Source: an uncultured Collinsella sp.
Lineage (GTDB): Bacteria > Actinomycetota > Coriobacteriia > Coriobacteriales > Coriobacteriaceae
Reading direction: 5' to 3'
DNA: 15,550 nt
Assembly (NCBI GenBank): GCA_902496455.1
Contig: CABVAY010000042.1
Location: 1-15,550 of the forward strand
The number at the start of each line of letters is the position of its first letter. The first letter of the stretch is position 1. Both the position numbers and the translations under genes were made by a program. The notes beneath the pieces are model-generated. The model did not search any database, had not been told where the DNA came from, and saw only the letters and a program-made list of their open reading frames with translations. Positions 1-6,534 of this stretch are shown here, in pieces.

Positions 1-50
1 CGGGGCGGCACGTTTTGTTCGGGGCGGCACGTTTTTGTTTGGGCGGACGT
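1..50. repeat. Short direct repeat at the window edge
   Basis: Two nearly identical units (1-19 and 20-40) share a GC-rich block reading CGGGGCGGCACG followed by a T-rich stretch. A partial third unit starts at 41. A near-palindrome, GGCGGACGTCTGCC, follows at 42-55. The units lie just downstream of the kinase stop codon on the minus strand. They have no terminator-like U tract in that direction. The array may continue beyond the window. Confidence 0.5.
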
Positions 51-62
51 CTGCCGCGTGCG

Positions 63-1106
63 TTACTCGAAGTATTGAAACTTGTTGGTCGAGAAAGCGA
101 ATGTTACGACAAAGCCTTCGCCGGAGTCGGATGCCGCGGTGACGTCGATGCCCATCTTGGAGCACAGGCGCGCCACCAGGTAGAGGCCGATGCCCGTTGC
201 GCGCTTGGTGGTGCGGCCGTTATCGCCGGTAAAGCCCTTCTCGAACACGCGCGGCAGGTCAGCCGCGCTCACGCCGCAGCCGTTGTCCGCGACGGTAAGC
301 TCGATGCGCTCGCTTGCCAGGCCCTCGTCCAGCAACGCACCCGAAAACACAATCTTCGCGCCGTCCTCACGCGCATATTTAATGCTGTTCTGAATGAGCT
401 GGCCCAGAATAAACTCGAGCCATTTCTCGTCGGTGAACACCTCAAAGTCGAGGTTCTCGCACACCGGAGCCACGTGCGCCGCGATGAGCTCGCGTGCGTT
501 GGCTTTAATCGCGCCCGTCACCAAGCTCTTGAGACCCCAGCGGCGAATCAGGTAGTCGCGCTCTACGACTTCCGAGCGCGCATAGTACAGCGCCTGATCC
601 ATATAGCGCTCCACGCGAGCCAGCTCGCGTCCCAGGTCATCCACGCGCGACAGGTCGTCTTCGCTGCCGTCCAGGTTTTCCAAAATCAGATGAGCCGCCG
701 CCAGGGGCAGCTTGGCCTCGTGGACCCAGCTCTCGATATAGTCGCGGTAGTCATCGGTCTGGCGCCGGCCTTCCGCCACCTCGTCGCAAGCGGCTTTGCC
801 CACCCGGCGCAAGACCTCATATTCGAGCTCGCCCTCGGCATAGGTCGGGCATTGCACCATCTCCTGCACCCAAGCAGGGCTCCCCAGCTCCTCTGCCGCG
901 CGCTCCAGCTGGCACAGAAAACGACGACGGCGCACGTACTCGATCACGATGCCCAGCATGCCAAAGATAAAGGACACACCGACCGCCACGACCACGATGG
1001 ATGCCGGGGCGCCGGCGACCGTCAGTACAAAACAGCTCAGCAGCACGCCGCAGGTCCACACGGCAACGGGAAGCAGTGCATCTTTAAAGAACTCGGCAAA
1101 CGACAT
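63..1106 (-). CDS. BceS-like intramembrane-sensing sensor histidine kinase
   Basis: This 347-residue protein is a membrane sensor kinase that would autophosphorylate and pass phosphate to the regulator encoded just upstream. Two closely spaced hydrophobic segments (about residues 10-32 and 36-57) leave almost no extracellular domain, as in intramembrane-sensing kinases of the BceS/LiaS type. The H box reads SWVHEAKLPLAA with His129, close to the BceS-family WVHEIKTP pattern. The ATPase part shows an N box (QLIQNSIKYA, Asn240), a G1 box (VADNGCGV, 274-278), an F box (FEKGFTG) and a G2 box (GIGLYL, 305-310). The start lies 9 bases after the regulator stop, so the pair is one operon. Such kinases usually act with BceAB-type peptide-sensing ABC transporters; none is inside the window, so the inducing signal (often a cell-wall antibiotic) is only a family-level guess. 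Confidence 0.93.
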   Translation of the reverse strand: MSFAEFFKDALLPVAVWTCGVLLSCFVLTVAGAPASIVVVAVGVSFIFGMLGIVIEYVRRRRFLCQLERAAEELGSPAWVQEMVQCPTYAEGELEYEVLRRVGKAACDEVAEGRRQTDDYRDYIESWVHEAKLPLAAAHLILENLDGSEDDLSRVDDLGRELARVERYMDQALYYARSEVVERDYLIRRWGLKSLVTGAIKANARELIAAHVAPVCENLDFEVFTDEKWLEFILGQLIQNSIKYAREDGAKIVFSGALLDEGLASERIELTVADNGCGVSAADLPRVFEKGFTGDNGRTTKRATGIGLYLVARLCSKMGIDVTAASDSGEGFVVTFAFSTNKFQYFE

Positions 1107-1115
1107 AACCGGCCC

Positions 1116-1787
1116 CTAGACCGAATAGCCTTGGCCGCGATGCGTCGTCAAATACCCCTTGATGCCGATTTTTTCGAGCGTGGTGCGCAGGCGGTTGATA
1201 TTGACGGCGAGCGTATTGTCGTCCACAAAGGCGTCGGAGTCCCACAGGTCCTGCATGATAGCCGAGCGCGAGACAATCTTGCCCGCGCGGCCCAAGAGCA
1301 GCGAGAGGATACGCAGCTCGTTTTTGGTGAGCTCGGTACTGTCGCCGGTTGCCGTATTGGTGACCATGGAGCGGGCGAGGTCGAGCTCCAGCCCCTTGTG
1401 GACGAGCGTGCTGCGATCGCCCGCCGCCGCGGTGCGGCGCAGCAACGCATTGATGTGCGCCACGAGCACACGGGCGCTGTAAGGCTTGGGAACAAAGTCG
1501 TCCGCGCCAAGCGTCATGGCCATGACCTCGTCGATCTCGGTCGTGCGCGACGTGAGGACGATGATAGGAACCTCGGATTCGCGGCGAACCTCGTGGCAGA
1601 TATGTTGGCCATCCTTGACGGGAAGCGTGAGGTCGAGCAACACCAGGTCGGGCGCGGCGGCTAGAATATCGCGCGATACATGTTCAAACGATTCGCAGGC
1701 CTCGATTTCAAACCCGGCGCGGGCAAGGATGTCGACAAGCTCACGACGAATGCGCTCGTCGTCCTCAACGACATAGATCAGCGCCAT
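1116..1787 (-). CDS. OmpR/BceR-like response regulator
   Basis: This 223-residue DNA-binding response regulator is the partner of the adjacent kinase. The receiver domain (about residues 1-115) begins MALIYVVEDDE and carries the phospho-acceptor Asp in LLDLTLP (residue 52 from this start), the Thr/Ser switch position in VLTS, and the conserved Lys of PKPYSARVL. The C-terminal winged helix (about 128-223) contains ELTKNELRIL and ends with THRGQGYSV, typical of the Trans_Reg_C family. I chose the ATG at 1787 because GGGAGG lies 4 bases before it; the in-frame ATG at 1799 overlaps that ribosome-binding site. A large dyad at 1830-1865 sits directly upstream and may be an operator or leader hairpin. 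Confidence 0.93.
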   Translation of the reverse strand: MALIYVVEDDERIRRELVDILARAGFEIEACESFEHVSRDILAAAPDLVLLDLTLPVKDGQHICHEVRRESEVPIIVLTSRTTEIDEVMAMTLGADDFVPKPYSARVLVAHINALLRRTAAAGDRSTLVHKGLELDLARSMVTNTATGDSTELTKNELRILSLLLGRAGKIVSRSAIMQDLWDSDAFVDDNTLAVNINRLRTTLEKIGIKGYLTTHRGQGYSV

Positions 1788-1829
1788 GTGTCCTCCCATT
1801 TCGCGTAACTTGCACCTTCCACACCATTA

Positions 1830-1865
1830 TGCCCACGGCGTCGCAACGATACGACCCCGTGGGCA
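1830..1865. promoter_or_regulatory. 36-bp dyad upstream of the response regulator
   Basis: TGCCCACGG at 1830-1838 is perfectly inverted at 1857-1865. After one mismatch the stem continues for four more pairs (GTCG/CGAC), leaving an 8-base loop. On the minus strand the distal arm runs into CATAAT. There is no U tract, so it is not a plain terminator. It could be an operator for the two-component system or a hairpin in its leader; the sequence does not decide. Confidence 0.5.
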
Positions 1866-1900
1866 CCTAATATGACAAAAGTGTTCGGTAGTCTTGAGAG

Positions 1901-1935
1901 AAAATAGGGGCCTCGGTCCTAAACCGATCGGCCCC
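1901..1935 (-). terminator. Rho-independent terminator after the aminotransferase
   Basis: On the minus strand GGGGCC...CGGT pairs with ACCG...GGCCCC around a short TTAGG loop, with a small internal asymmetry. TATTTTCTCTC follows immediately. It lies about 20-55 bases past the aminotransferase stop and closes the cyclodeaminase-aminotransferase unit. Confidence 0.8.
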
Positions 1936-1955
1936 ATCACTTCGACCTCGAGCCT

Positions 1956-3086
1956 CTACTCGAGCGTACGCATGTATGCAGAGATGGCATCCAGGCCCTT
2001 CTGCAGGTCGTCGGTGTTATCGGAGTATGCATAGCCGATGCGCATGCTCTTGGGCTCCTCGAAGCAATCGCCCGGGGTGACGAGCGCGCAGGACTTCTTA
2101 ATCATGTCGATGCAGAACGTCCTGGAGTCGATGTCGTAGTCGTAATACACGAGCGCAGTGGTACCCGCCTCGGGCTTGACGAACGACAGGTGCGGCTCGC
2201 TCTCGACCCACTTCTCCAGAACAGCAAGGTTCTGACGGACGATGCGACGGCTGCGCTCAAGGATCACGGAAGCGTTGCCCAGAATCAGCTCCGCCACCGA
2301 CTCGCTGAATATGCCGGCGGAAATCAGGTTATAGTCACGATGCGAGAGCAGCGCGCGACGGAGCTCCGGGCTCTTGGTGACCGCCCAGCCCAGACGCAGG
2401 CCGGCGAACGACCAGACCTTGGACATGGATGCGGTGACGATGGCCTTGTCGTACAGGTCGATCACGGACTCGGAGTACTCATCCGTCTGAGTAAGCAGAC
2501 GGTAGACCTCGTCGCAGAGCACCCACGCATCGTGTTTGTGCGCGACCTCGACAATCGCCTTGAGCGTATCGGTGTCGAGCAGGGCGCCCGTGGGGTTGTC
2601 CGGATTATTGATGCAGATAAGCTTGGTATCATCGGTCACCAGAGCATCGAGCGCGTCGACGTCGACGTGGTAGCCGTTCTTGCGGTCGAGCTGAAGGATA
2701 TCGACCTTCGCGCCGCACATCTCGGGAATCGAGTAAAGCTGCTGGTAGGTGGGCTTGACGGAGACTACGTGATCGCCCGGTTCGACGAGCGTGGAAATAA
2801 CCAGGGAGTTGGCACCGGTCGCGCCGTGCGTGGGCACGATATGCCCGGGCTCGACCGTCTTATAGAGACGCGCGACCCCCTCGAGGAAGCCGGGCTGCCC
2901 CTCGATGTCTCCGTAGGTGAATCGGCGCGAGCACAGGCTATCGAGCCACGCCTTCTTGTCGGTGTTCGTAAGCTCGAACAGCTGGTCGAGCGTGAGGGAG
3001 TAGACGCACGTCTCCGCAACGTTGTGGGTGCACTTGGTCTCCCACTCGTTCATCCACTGCTCGACGGCGAAATCCTTGATCTGCAT
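1956..3086 (-). CDS. PLP-dependent class I/II aminotransferase
   Basis: This 376-residue cytosolic fold-type-I PLP enzyme shows the full set of cofactor residues: N164 in INNPDNPTG, D192 and Y195 in CDEVYR, the Schiff-base Lys223 in SMSKVWSFAGLRLGW, and a C-terminal carboxylate-binding Arg349 in SMRIGYA. FTYGDIEG (about 56-63) matches the substrate-gate region of this group. From memory, the N-terminal pattern (KDFAVEQWMNEWE... AETCV.SLT) resembles aminotransferases often annotated as capreomycidine-synthase-like, but the substrate cannot be read from the sequence. The start is preceded by GGAAAGGAAA. The gene lies 24 bases after the cyclodeaminase-family gene, so the two are very probably co-transcribed. 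Together with the divergent PucR regulator they suggest amino-acid catabolism or interconversion. Confidence 0.92.
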   Translation of the reverse strand: MQIKDFAVEQWMNEWETKCTHNVAETCVYSLTLDQLFELTNTDKKAWLDSLCSRRFTYGDIEGQPGFLEGVARLYKTVEPGHIVPTHGATGANSLVISTLVEPGDHVVSVKPTYQQLYSIPEMCGAKVDILQLDRKNGYHVDVDALDALVTDDTKLICINNPDNPTGALLDTDTLKAIVEVAHKHDAWVLCDEVYRLLTQTDEYSESVIDLYDKAIVTASMSKVWSFAGLRLGWAVTKSPELRRALLSHRDYNLISAGIFSESVAELILGNASVILERSRRIVRQNLAVLEKWVESEPHLSFVKPEAGTTALVYYDYDIDSRTFCIDMIKKSCALVTPGDCFEEPKSMRIGYAYSDNTDDLQKGLDAISAYMRTLE

Positions 3087-3110
3087 TGTCGTTTCCTTTC
3101 CTTGGCTTTC

Positions 3111-4145
3111 TTACAGTTCCACCACGGTGCCCAGCCCCGCCTCAACGGCGCGGTCGTAGGCGATTTTCGATGCCGAAAGGTCTTGAACGGCGATGCCCGA
3201 CGTATCGAACACCGTCACCTGCTCGTCATCCGAACGCCCCGTAGCCGTGCCGGCGATGACTTCGCCGAGCTCCGCTTTGATGTCCTCGGGCGTGATGGCA
3301 CCCTCGGCAACCGGAATCTCCAGCTCACCGGACGCGACCGATTGCTCGCGGTCGTCGACGTAAACAGCGGCACGGGCGACAAGCGCCGAGGCGAGCTCCT
3401 GCTTGCCGGGCATGTCGGCACCGACGCAGGAGATATGCGTACCGGGGCGCACCCATGCATCGGGGATGATGGGCTTGGTCGCCGGCGTGATCGTCACGAT
3501 GATGTCGGCCTCTGCCGCGGCACCTTGGCCGTCGGCCGTCGCCTCGATGGAATAGGTGGATGCATCGCGAGCATGCTCGCAGGCGCCCAAGATATGGGCG
3601 ACCTCGTCTCGCATGCGCTCGACGCGGGCCTCGGGCGCGGCATCGGAAACCGGCTCCCACACCTTGACCTCGCTCACTTTGGGACAGGCGGCGAGCACGC
3701 CCGCCACCATATAGGTGCTCATATGGCCGGCACCCGCAACAAGCAGTTTGGACGCATCCGCCCGAGCCAGCCACTTGGCACCGAGCGCAGCGGCGGCGCC
3801 GGTGCGAAGCCCAGTGACGGCGGAGGCATTAAGCAGCGCCAGCGGCTCGCCCGTCGCGTTGTCGCACAGCAGCGTGGTGCCAAAGATCTCGGGCAGCCCC
3901 TTTTTAGGATTCTGCGAGAACCAAGCCGTAAGCTTGAGACCGAAGAGGCCGCTTCCCGCCAACTCGCCCGAGCGGATATCCATATCGGCCACGCCGGGTT
4001 CGAACTGCTCATATACCATCGGCCACGCAACACCCTTGCCCGTTGCCTTCTGGCGATATGCCTCCTCCACGGCAGCGATTGCATCCTCGATCGTCAGCAC
4101 CTTGGAAACTTCCTCGGCCGATAGCACCACCATCTGCCCCATCAT
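3111..4145 (-). CDS. Ornithine cyclodeaminase / mu-crystallin family enzyme
   Basis: This 344-residue NAD(P)-dependent enzyme belongs to the ornithine cyclodeaminase/mu-crystallin/alanine dehydrogenase family. Visible family marks are Lys71 in GLKLTAWF, the TGLRTGA motif with Arg114, a Rossmann nucleotide loop VAGAGHMS (about 136-143), the VGADMPGKQEL motif with the catalytic-type Asp244, and FDTSGIAVQDL near 313-323. Members perform ornithine-to-proline cyclisation, ketimine reduction, alanine dehydrogenation or related reactions. The motifs alone do not choose between these, so I give no gene symbol. The first ATG follows GAGAGGAG; the second Met is the next codon. It is the promoter-proximal gene of the leftward pair and faces the PucR regulator. 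Confidence 0.92.
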   Translation of the reverse strand: MMGQMVVLSAEEVSKVLTIEDAIAAVEEAYRQKATGKGVAWPMVYEQFEPGVADMDIRSGELAGSGLFGLKLTAWFSQNPKKGLPEIFGTTLLCDNATGEPLALLNASAVTGLRTGAAAALGAKWLARADASKLLVAGAGHMSTYMVAGVLAACPKVSEVKVWEPVSDAAPEARVERMRDEVAHILGACEHARDASTYSIEATADGQGAAAEADIIVTITPATKPIIPDAWVRPGTHISCVGADMPGKQELASALVARAAVYVDDREQSVASGELEIPVAEGAITPEDIKAELGEVIAGTATGRSDDEQVTVFDTSGIAVQDLSASKIAYDRAVEAGLGTVVEL

Positions 4146-4177
4146 CGCTCCTCTCAGCGAAAGCTTTACGTTGCTTC

Positions 4178-4206
4178 ACTGTACGGTTTAGTAACGATGC
4201 CGCCAA
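4178..4206 (-). promoter_or_regulatory. Candidate sigma-70 promoter for the cyclodeaminase-aminotransferase unit
   Basis: On the minus strand TTGGCG (4201-4206) and TACAGT (4178-4183) are separated by exactly 17 bases. They lie about 35-60 bases before the cyclodeaminase ATG. A 16-bp dyad (4217-4232) sits just upstream of the -35, the usual place for an activator. Confidence 0.5.
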
Positions 4207-4216
4207 GGATCATTTC

Positions 4217-4232
4217 TTGTTGAAATCTACAA
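4217..4232. promoter_or_regulatory. Dyad operator candidate, copy 1
   Basis: The site has the form TTGT-N8-ACAA (TTGTTGAAATCTACAA). It is one of two 16-bp sites of the same form in the divergent spacer and lies 10 bases upstream of the -35 of the leftward promoter. The PucR-type regulator next door is the obvious candidate to bind it. Confidence 0.4.
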
Positions 4233-4333
4233 CGATTCTCAATCTGATTTTTCGTTCTATCAGCAGGTATTTGAACTATTTCTCGCATCAACGGCATACG
4301 AATGTGCAATTATCCTATTTATACCTGTACTTA

Positions 4334-4349
4334 TTGTATTGATTTACAA
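4334..4349. promoter_or_regulatory. Dyad operator candidate, copy 2
   Basis: TTGTATTGATTTACAA has the same TTGT-N8-ACAA form and length as the copy at 4217, and a perfect 5-bp inverted repeat TTGTA/TACAA. It overlaps the start of the ribosome-binding region of the PucR gene, so binding here could repress the regulator's own expression. Confidence 0.4.
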
Positions 4350-4359
4350 GGTGATGTTG

Positions 4360-5541
4360 ATGCTATACACCATCTCGGACTTCTCACGGGAATATGAGGG
4401 GTCGGTCCGTCTAATCGCCGGCAGCGATGGCGTCTCGCGTGCCGTCTCCGGCGTCGGGATCCTCGATTATGAACTCATGCCCGGTCTCAAGAACAAGTAC
4501 CAGCGCGTCAACTTCAGCCCAGACGAGATCGTCCTCAGCACCTTCCTCTATGCGAAGGACGACCCATACCTCATCACTGAAGCCGTGAAATACCTCGTCG
4601 CCAAGGGGACGAGCGGCCTCATCATCAAAAACGTCCTGCACATTCCGATTCCCGACCAAGCCGTCCGCTACGCCAACGCGCGGCACTACCCGGTCTTTCT
4701 CACGACCGACGACTCACTGTTCTTTGACAGCGTCATCTATGAGGTCAAACGGCATATCGAGCAGCTCGCGTCCATCGACTTCGCACAGCGCGAGATCGAT
4801 GCCCTGAGGACAGACGTATCGCCCGAGTCCATCTGCCGACGCATTCGAGGCCTCAACCCGTCATTTCTGGACGAAGCGGTCGCCCTGTTCGCATCGTTTG
4901 CAGAGCCCCTCGACCCGCGTACGTTTTTGCAAATCGAACGTCTCTGTGCAAAATCGACCCTCGCCGGATGCCACAACATGCTGGCACCCTATGACGGAGG
5001 TTTATTATTCGTAGCGACAAGCGACTCGGAGCAGACGCTCGATGTGGAGCGAATCGTGCAGGCACTCACGGAGCTCATCGAGGCTAGCGGCATCGATGGC
5101 GGAGCGGAGGGGCTCGGCATCAGCGATATTCTGTTTGGAGACGAGGCGGTGGCGCAGGCGATCTCGCAGGCGATTTACGCACAGCGCCTATCTTGTCAAC
5201 GAGCCGAGGGTCCCGTGCGCTATACGCAGCTCGGCATCCTGAGAACCGTGATGCCTTTTGTGGAAACCACGGAGATGCGATCGTTCTCGGAGGCGATCCT
5301 CTCGCCGATACGCGAGCACGACAGCGAGCATGGCAGCGAGCTGGAATCCACGCTCGCCGCATTCATTGAGAACGACCGACGTATCGAGCGAACCGCCAAG
5401 CAGACTAGCCAGCACCCGAACACGATTCGATATCGCCTCGATAAGGTGACAGCTCTCACCGGACTGAGCTACAAATGCGCCCCGGAGATGGAGCAGCTGT
5501 CGCTCGCCTACGCCATCGAACGCGCTCGCTCGCTTCAGTAA
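4360..5541 (+). CDS. PucR-family transcriptional regulator
   Basis: This DNA-binding regulator has the PucR architecture: an N-terminal PucR domain beginning MLYTISDF and running to about residue 130, a poorly conserved middle (possibly GGDEF-like, as in CdaR/PucR proteins), and a C-terminal PucR/CdaR helix-turn-helix. That last region reads AAFIENDRRIERTAKQTSQHP followed by NTIRYRLDKVTALTG, a hallmark of the family. I chose the ATG at 4360 (393 residues) because AAGGTG lies six bases before it and the product then starts MLYTISDF; an earlier ATG at 4354 and a TTG at 4339 are possible. PucR-family proteins control purine, amino-acid and related catabolic genes, often in response to a ligand. 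Divergence from the cyclodeaminase-aminotransferase pair suggests that pair is its target. Confidence 0.9.
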   Translation: MLYTISDFSREYEGSVRLIAGSDGVSRAVSGVGILDYELMPGLKNKYQRVNFSPDEIVLSTFLYAKDDPYLITEAVKYLVAKGTSGLIIKNVLHIPIPDQAVRYANARHYPVFLTTDDSLFFDSVIYEVKRHIEQLASIDFAQREIDALRTDVSPESICRRIRGLNPSFLDEAVALFASFAEPLDPRTFLQIERLCAKSTLAGCHNMLAPYDGGLLFVATSDSEQTLDVERIVQALTELIEASGIDGGAEGLGISDILFGDEAVAQAISQAIYAQRLSCQRAEGPVRYTQLGILRTVMPFVETTEMRSFSEAILSPIREHDSEHGSELESTLAAFIENDRRIERTAKQTSQHPNTIRYRLDKVTALTGLSYKCAPEMEQLSLAYAIERARSLQ

Positions 5542-5547
5542 GCCCAC

Positions 5548-5573
5548 CCCGCCTTGAGGTTAGGAGCGGCGGG
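5548..5573. terminator. Weak hairpin between convergent genes
   Basis: CCCGCC (5548-5553) is inverted at 5568-5573 with a 14-base loop, between the PucR stop and the convergent gene whose stop codon lies inside the loop. There is no strong U tract on either strand, so terminator function is uncertain. Confidence 0.3.
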
Positions 5574-6294
5574 CGCGGAGCTTTTCGTAGCCTTCGGCGA
5601 AGAAGGCGACCGTAGCGGCGTCGGCCTCGGCGGCGTCCGTCTCGGTTGCGGGGACCACACCGTGCTCGTCGCTCACCAGGAACAAGGCGCCCTTGAGCTG
5701 TGCGGGAATATCTACGCGCGCGACCGGAATGCCCTTGGTCTGGGCCAGCTGCTCAATGAGCGTCGCCGTGCCGCACAGGCACTCGTCCGCTGGCGCCACA
5801 AAGGCAAGCTCGCCGTTATCGACGGCGGCGAGCAGCTCGGGCGCCACGCCGGTCTCGTCGGCCTCGGAGCGGGCCTCGGCGGAGCGGGCACGCAGCGCCT
5901 TGGCCGACGTATCGGCGAGCGGCTCGTACTCCCCCACCGTCATGGCGGCGTTGCCGTTAACGTCGATCACCAGCATGAGCACGCCGTCGCGTGCGGTGTA
6001 ATCGCCCTCGGCAAGCGACCACTCAACGTGCTGCTTGGCCCAGCTGAGCATGTTATGGGTAAGCGGCTCGCCCTGCACCAAGCGCTCGGACAGTGCGCGA
6101 ATGTGGCGGTTGAGCATGGGCACCTTTTTATTGGACATGCGCCAACGGCAGACAAGCGCGGGCTTGTCGAGCGTAAACTTCTCGACCGCCTCCTGATTGG
6201 CGCAAAAGTCCTCGTACGCACGCTGATCCTCGGCATTGCCAAACAGCTCGGCTTCATCAATCTGGGGCATGGTTGTACCTTTCGTGTTAGTCAT
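5560..6294 (-). CDS. Uncharacterised 244-residue cytosolic protein
   Basis: I do not recognise the family. The protein is acidic, has no signal peptide or membrane segment, and looks like a compact alpha/beta protein. Notable stretches are a basic-aromatic segment LVCRWRMSNKKVPMLNRHI (about 47-65), a beta-rich core DGVLMLVIDVNGNAAMTVGEYEPL (103-126), an Ala-rich charged helix (about 130-150), and a second strand-rich region around IPVARVDIPAQLKGALFLVS (189-208). The ATG at 6294 follows AAGAGGACGG; a second ATG nine codons in (MPQIDEAEL) also has AAAGGT before it. Codon use and strong open-frame structure support a real gene. It lies downstream of purH, beyond a terminator, so it may be transcribed alone or by read-through. 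Confidence 0.75.
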   Translation of the reverse strand: MTNTKGTTMPQIDEAELFGNAEDQRAYEDFCANQEAVEKFTLDKPALVCRWRMSNKKVPMLNRHIRALSERLVQGEPLTHNMLSWAKQHVEWSLAEGDYTARDGVLMLVIDVNGNAAMTVGEYEPLADTSAKALRARSAEARSEADETGVAPELLAAVDNGELAFVAPADECLCGTATLIEQLAQTKGIPVARVDIPAQLKGALFLVSDEHGVVPATETDAAEADAATVAFFAEGYEKLRARRS

Positions 6295-6310
6295 TCCGTC
6301 CTCTTATACC

Positions 6311-6346
6311 AAAAAGACGGCCCTCCAAACGGAGCAGCCGTCTTTT
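6311..6346 (-). terminator. Terminator between purH and the downstream gene
   Basis: AAAAGACGGC (6312-6321) is perfectly inverted at 6337-6346, with an inner CTCC/GGAG stem around an AAAC loop. On the minus strand it ends in GTCTTTTT, a good intrinsic terminator. The stem is near-symmetric and could act in both directions. Confidence 0.8.
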
Positions 6347-6420
6347 GCAGAGATTATTTTAGAAGCGAGGCCAGTCCAAGGGACGAGATAACATCCCACG
6401 ACCTAACAGGTCGGCGAGGG

Positions 6421-6513
6421 TTGCCCAGGTGCCGCAGATTGCCGTGAAAGAGGAGCGACGCGTACTTGGGTACGCGAGCGACGAATGAGCGGCAAGGTGC
6501 GGTGGCTGGGCAA
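6421..6513. repeat. 93-nt imperfect palindromic element downstream of purH
   Basis: TTGCCCAG (6421-6428) is inverted at 6506-6513. CCGCA (6432-6436) pairs with 6498-6502 and TTGCCG (6439-6444) with 6490-6495. A 7-bp apical stem CGCGTAC/GTACGCG closes on a TTGG loop (6459-6476). GAGCGACG occurs as a direct repeat at 6453-6460 and 6476-6483. The element sits between the purH stop and its terminator, so it is expected in the purH 3' untranslated region. It could be a dispersed repeat or a structured RNA. Confidence 0.6.
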
Positions 6514-6534
6514 GCCGCAGCGCCACCTCCCTAC

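Noticed and set aside
15..1664. A long plus-strand open frame opposite the two-component genes
   Set aside because: It lies antisense to two genes with complete, well-ordered family motifs. Long antisense frames are expected at this GC content, and its product shows no recognisable domain.
2190..4124. A 644-codon plus-strand frame opposite the aminotransferase and cyclodeaminase genes
   Set aside because: It spans two real minus-strand genes and the gap between them, has no domain features, and is a GC-driven shadow frame.
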